Assembly (NCBI GenBank): GCA_029266835.1
Contig: JAQSWD010000001.1
Span: forward strand, 42,800 to 106,799
Source: Steroidobacteraceae bacterium
Lineage (GTDB): Bacteria > Pseudomonadota > Gammaproteobacteria > Steroidobacterales > Steroidobacteraceae
DNA: 64,000 bases
Reading direction: 5' to 3'
The translations under genes were made by a program, and so were the position numbers. Shown piece by piece: positions 62,369 to 64,000 of the stretch; the stretch's first letter is position 1; the number at the start of each line of letters is the position of its first letter. Below the pieces are notes generated by a model. It worked only from the letters and a program-made list of their open reading frames with translations, ran no database searches and was not told where the DNA came from.

Positions 62369-64000
62369 ATGCTGAGAACTCTGGTCCTTGCGGCATCGCT
62401 GGCGCTGTGCGCCTGCGCTTCGGCCGCAGAAGAAGCCGTGAAGATTCCCGCTCCGGCGCTGGATCAGGCGCCGACCCCGGCCGGCTTGCGCACGGCGGTG
62501 ATCGCCGGCGGATGTTTCTGGGGCGTGCAGGGGGTCTACCAGCATGTCGAAGGCGTGCAGAACGTGCTGTCGGGATATGCGGGTGGCGATGCTGCCCACG
62601 CGAATTATGAAGACGTGAGCATGGGCCGGTCCGGCCACGCGGAATCGGTGCAGATCTTTTACGACCCGAGCAAGGTGACCTACGGCCAACTTTTGCAGGT
62701 CTTCTTCTCGGTAGTCCACGATCCGACGCAGCTCAACCGCCAGGGACCGGACACGGGCCCGCAGTATCGCTCGGCCATCTTCTACCGTAATGCCGAGGAA
62801 AAGAAGATCGCCGAGGCCTACATCGCCCAGCTCGACAAGGCTGGCGTATTTGGCAAGCGAATCGTCACGCGCGTGGATCCGCTGAAGGAATTCCATGTGG
62901 CCGAGGATTATCACCAGGACTATCTGCTGAACCATCCCCGGAACCCGTACATCGTCATCAACGACCTTCCCAAGGTCCGCAACTTCCAGAAGTTCTTCCC
63001 GGCTATCTACAAGGCGCGTCCGGTGCGCGTGTCGGACGCGCGGGGCGCGATGGCCGAAGAAGCGGACAAAAAACAGGAAGACGCGCCGGCCATGGCAATG
63101 GCCATGAGTTCGGACAAATCCGCGCAACCTGCCGGCGGCGCGATGATGTCCGCGCAGGGCGCCAGCGGCCCCTCGAAGACGGAAGGTCCCATGCCCGCGC
63201 TCGACGGCATCACCGGCTGGCTGAACTCGCCGCCGCTGACACGTGAATCGCTGCGCGGCAAGGTCGTGCTGATCGATTTCTGGGCATACTCCTGTATCAA
63301 CTGCCTGCGCACCATGCCGTACGTGAATGCCTGGTACCGGCATTACAAGGATTCGGGACTGGTGGTGCTGGGCGTGCATTCGCCGGAATTCGCTTTCGAG
63401 AAAGACACGGGCAACGTGCGCGCGGCGGTGAAGAAGTTCGATCTCGCGTACCCGATCGCGCTCGACAGCGAACTCAAGATCTGGAAAGCCTTCAACAACC
63501 GTTTCTGGCCCGCTCACTACTTCGTGGACGCGAAAGGGCAGATCCGCGGCCATCACTTCGGCGAGGGCAAGTACGCTCGTTCCGAGCGGATGATCCGCCA
63601 GCTGCTCATGGAAGCCGGTGCGACGAATCTGCCCGAGCCGCTGGATGACACGGCGGGCGCCACACAAAAATCCGGTGTTGGCGCACCCGCGGATACCGCA
63701 AACGTGGCGTCACCGGAAACCTACCTCGGCTATGCGCGCGCTGAGAACTTCGCATCGGCCGGTACCTTCGCGCGTGACGCCGCGAGGGCCTATGCGCTGC
63801 CGAAGACGCTGCGGCTCAATCAGTGGGGGCTGGGCGGTTCGTGGCGTGTCGAGCATGAGCGCGCGCGGCTGCAATCCGCGCCAGGCCGCATCGCATTCCG
63901 CTTCAAGGCGCGCGATCTGCACCTGGTGCTCGGGCCGTCGGCCGCCGGCAAACCCGTGCGCTTCCGCGTCACGATCAACGGGCAACCGCCGAAACAGGAC
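62369..64000 (+). CDS. Exported methionine sulfoxide reductase A fused to a thioredoxin-like (DipZ-type) protein, truncated by window end
   Basis: The frame is open from ATG 62369 (GGAGG upstream) to the right edge, giving 544 residues with no stop. A hydrophobic N-terminus ends LCACASA and is a signal peptide, possibly a lipoprotein signal. MsrA follows (about 45-210): catalytic Cys in GGCFWGVQGVY, GYAGGDAAHANYEDVSMGRSGHAE (in parts: GYAGGDAAHANYED), HDPTQLNRQGPDTGPQYRS (in part: RQGPDTGPQYRS) and YHQDYL. A Met/Ala-rich linker (about 220-270) leads to a thioredoxin domain with WAYSCINCLRTMPYVN (CINC). A DipZ C-terminal carbohydrate-binding-like domain (about 445 on) runs off the window. The thioredoxin part probably recycles MsrA in the periplasm. 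Confidence 0.9.
   Translation, partial: MLRTLVLAASLALCACASAAEEAVKIPAPALDQAPTPAGLRTAVIAGGCFWGVQGVYQHVEGVQNVLSGYAGGDAAHANYEDVSMGRSGHAESVQIFYDPSKVTYGQLLQVFFSVVHDPTQLNRQGPDTGPQYRSAIFYRNAEEKKIAEAYIAQLDKAGVFGKRIVTRVDPLKEFHVAEDYHQDYLLNHPRNPYIVINDLPKVRNFQKFFPAIYKARPVRVSDARGAMAEEADKKQEDAPAMAMAMSSDKSAQPAGGAMMSAQGASGPSKTEGPMPALDGITGWLNSPPLTRESLRGKVVLIDFWAYSCINCLRTMPYVNAWYRHYKDSGLVVLGVHSPEFAFEKDTGNVRAAVKKFDLAYPIALDSELKIWKAFNNRFWPAHYFVDAKGQIRGHHFGEGKYARSERMIRQLLMEAGATNLPEPLDDTAGATQKSGVGAPADTANVASPETYLGYARAENFASAGTFARDAARAYALPKTLRLNQWGLGGSWRVEHERARLQSAPGRIAFRFKARDLHLVLGPSAAGKPVRFRVTINGQPPKQD

Overview
This is a GC-rich, gene-dense chromosomal window (about 65% G+C by eye). It looks like a free-living Gammaproteobacterium near the Steroidobacterales/Nevskiales/Xanthomonadales. 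The reasons are a complete galE-glrK-qseG-glrR block, an SrkA-type kinase, a PEP-CTERM protein with an XrtA-type polysaccharide deacetylase, many TonB/porin proteins and several GGDEF-EAL proteins. The taxonomic call is an inference. I see no rRNA, tRNA, CRISPR array, phage or insertion sequence.

Layout. 0-3.4 kb: an edge-truncated membrane protein, an MFS transporter, then an XrtA-type polysaccharide deacetylase and a PEP-CTERM protein, each preceded by a sigma-54-like promoter. 3.4-8 kb: galE and the GlrK/QseG/GlrR envelope-stress system. 8-15.3 kb: SrkA kinase, a lipoprotein, a large PAS/GAF/GGDEF/EAL protein, a YbdK-type ligase and an anchored protein. 15.3-18.7 kb: ECF sigma factor, anti-sigma factor and S8 protease in one overlapping operon, next to a TorF-like porin. 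18.9-23.7 kb: two more GGDEF-EAL proteins. 23.7-33.1 kb: an MFS transporter, then a copper-linked block (DUF2946 protein and a PCuAC-TonB receptor fusion) bracketed by two paralogous 730-760 aa secreted proteins. 33.3-35.7 kb: photolyase and an orphan ExbB/TolQ-like protein.

35.8-55 kb is centred on sulfate uptake. A cysA(-Usp fusion)-cysT-cysW operon runs directly into a histidine kinase and an OmpR/PhoB-type regulator with overlapping stops and starts. A sulfate-binding lipoprotein lies convergent to it. A second locus has an OprP-like porin followed by a second sulfate-binding protein. The cysA and porin upstream regions share GTTACC-like elements in the same orientation, several of them spaced 11 bp apart, so the two loci may form one two-component regulon. 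Between them lie an exported MDR oxidoreductase, a metallo-beta-lactamase-fold protein, ChrA, a membrane-anchored trehalose-phosphate synthase with a sensor-like N-terminus, a CDF exporter and an M28 peptidase.

55-64 kb: a small protein divergent from a GcvA-like LysR regulator, a 38-aa membrane protein, modBC without modA, a YbaL-type K+ exchanger divergent from Kup, and at the right edge a truncated exported MsrA-thioredoxin (DipZ-type) fusion.

Strongest leads: the sulfate two-component regulon with its ATPase-Usp fusion; the sigma/anti-sigma/protease trio in which anti-sigma factor and protease appear to share a propeptide-like domain; the PCuAC-TonB receptor fusion; the sensor-anchored trehalose-phosphate synthase; and the sigma-54-like promoters of the PEP-CTERM pair.
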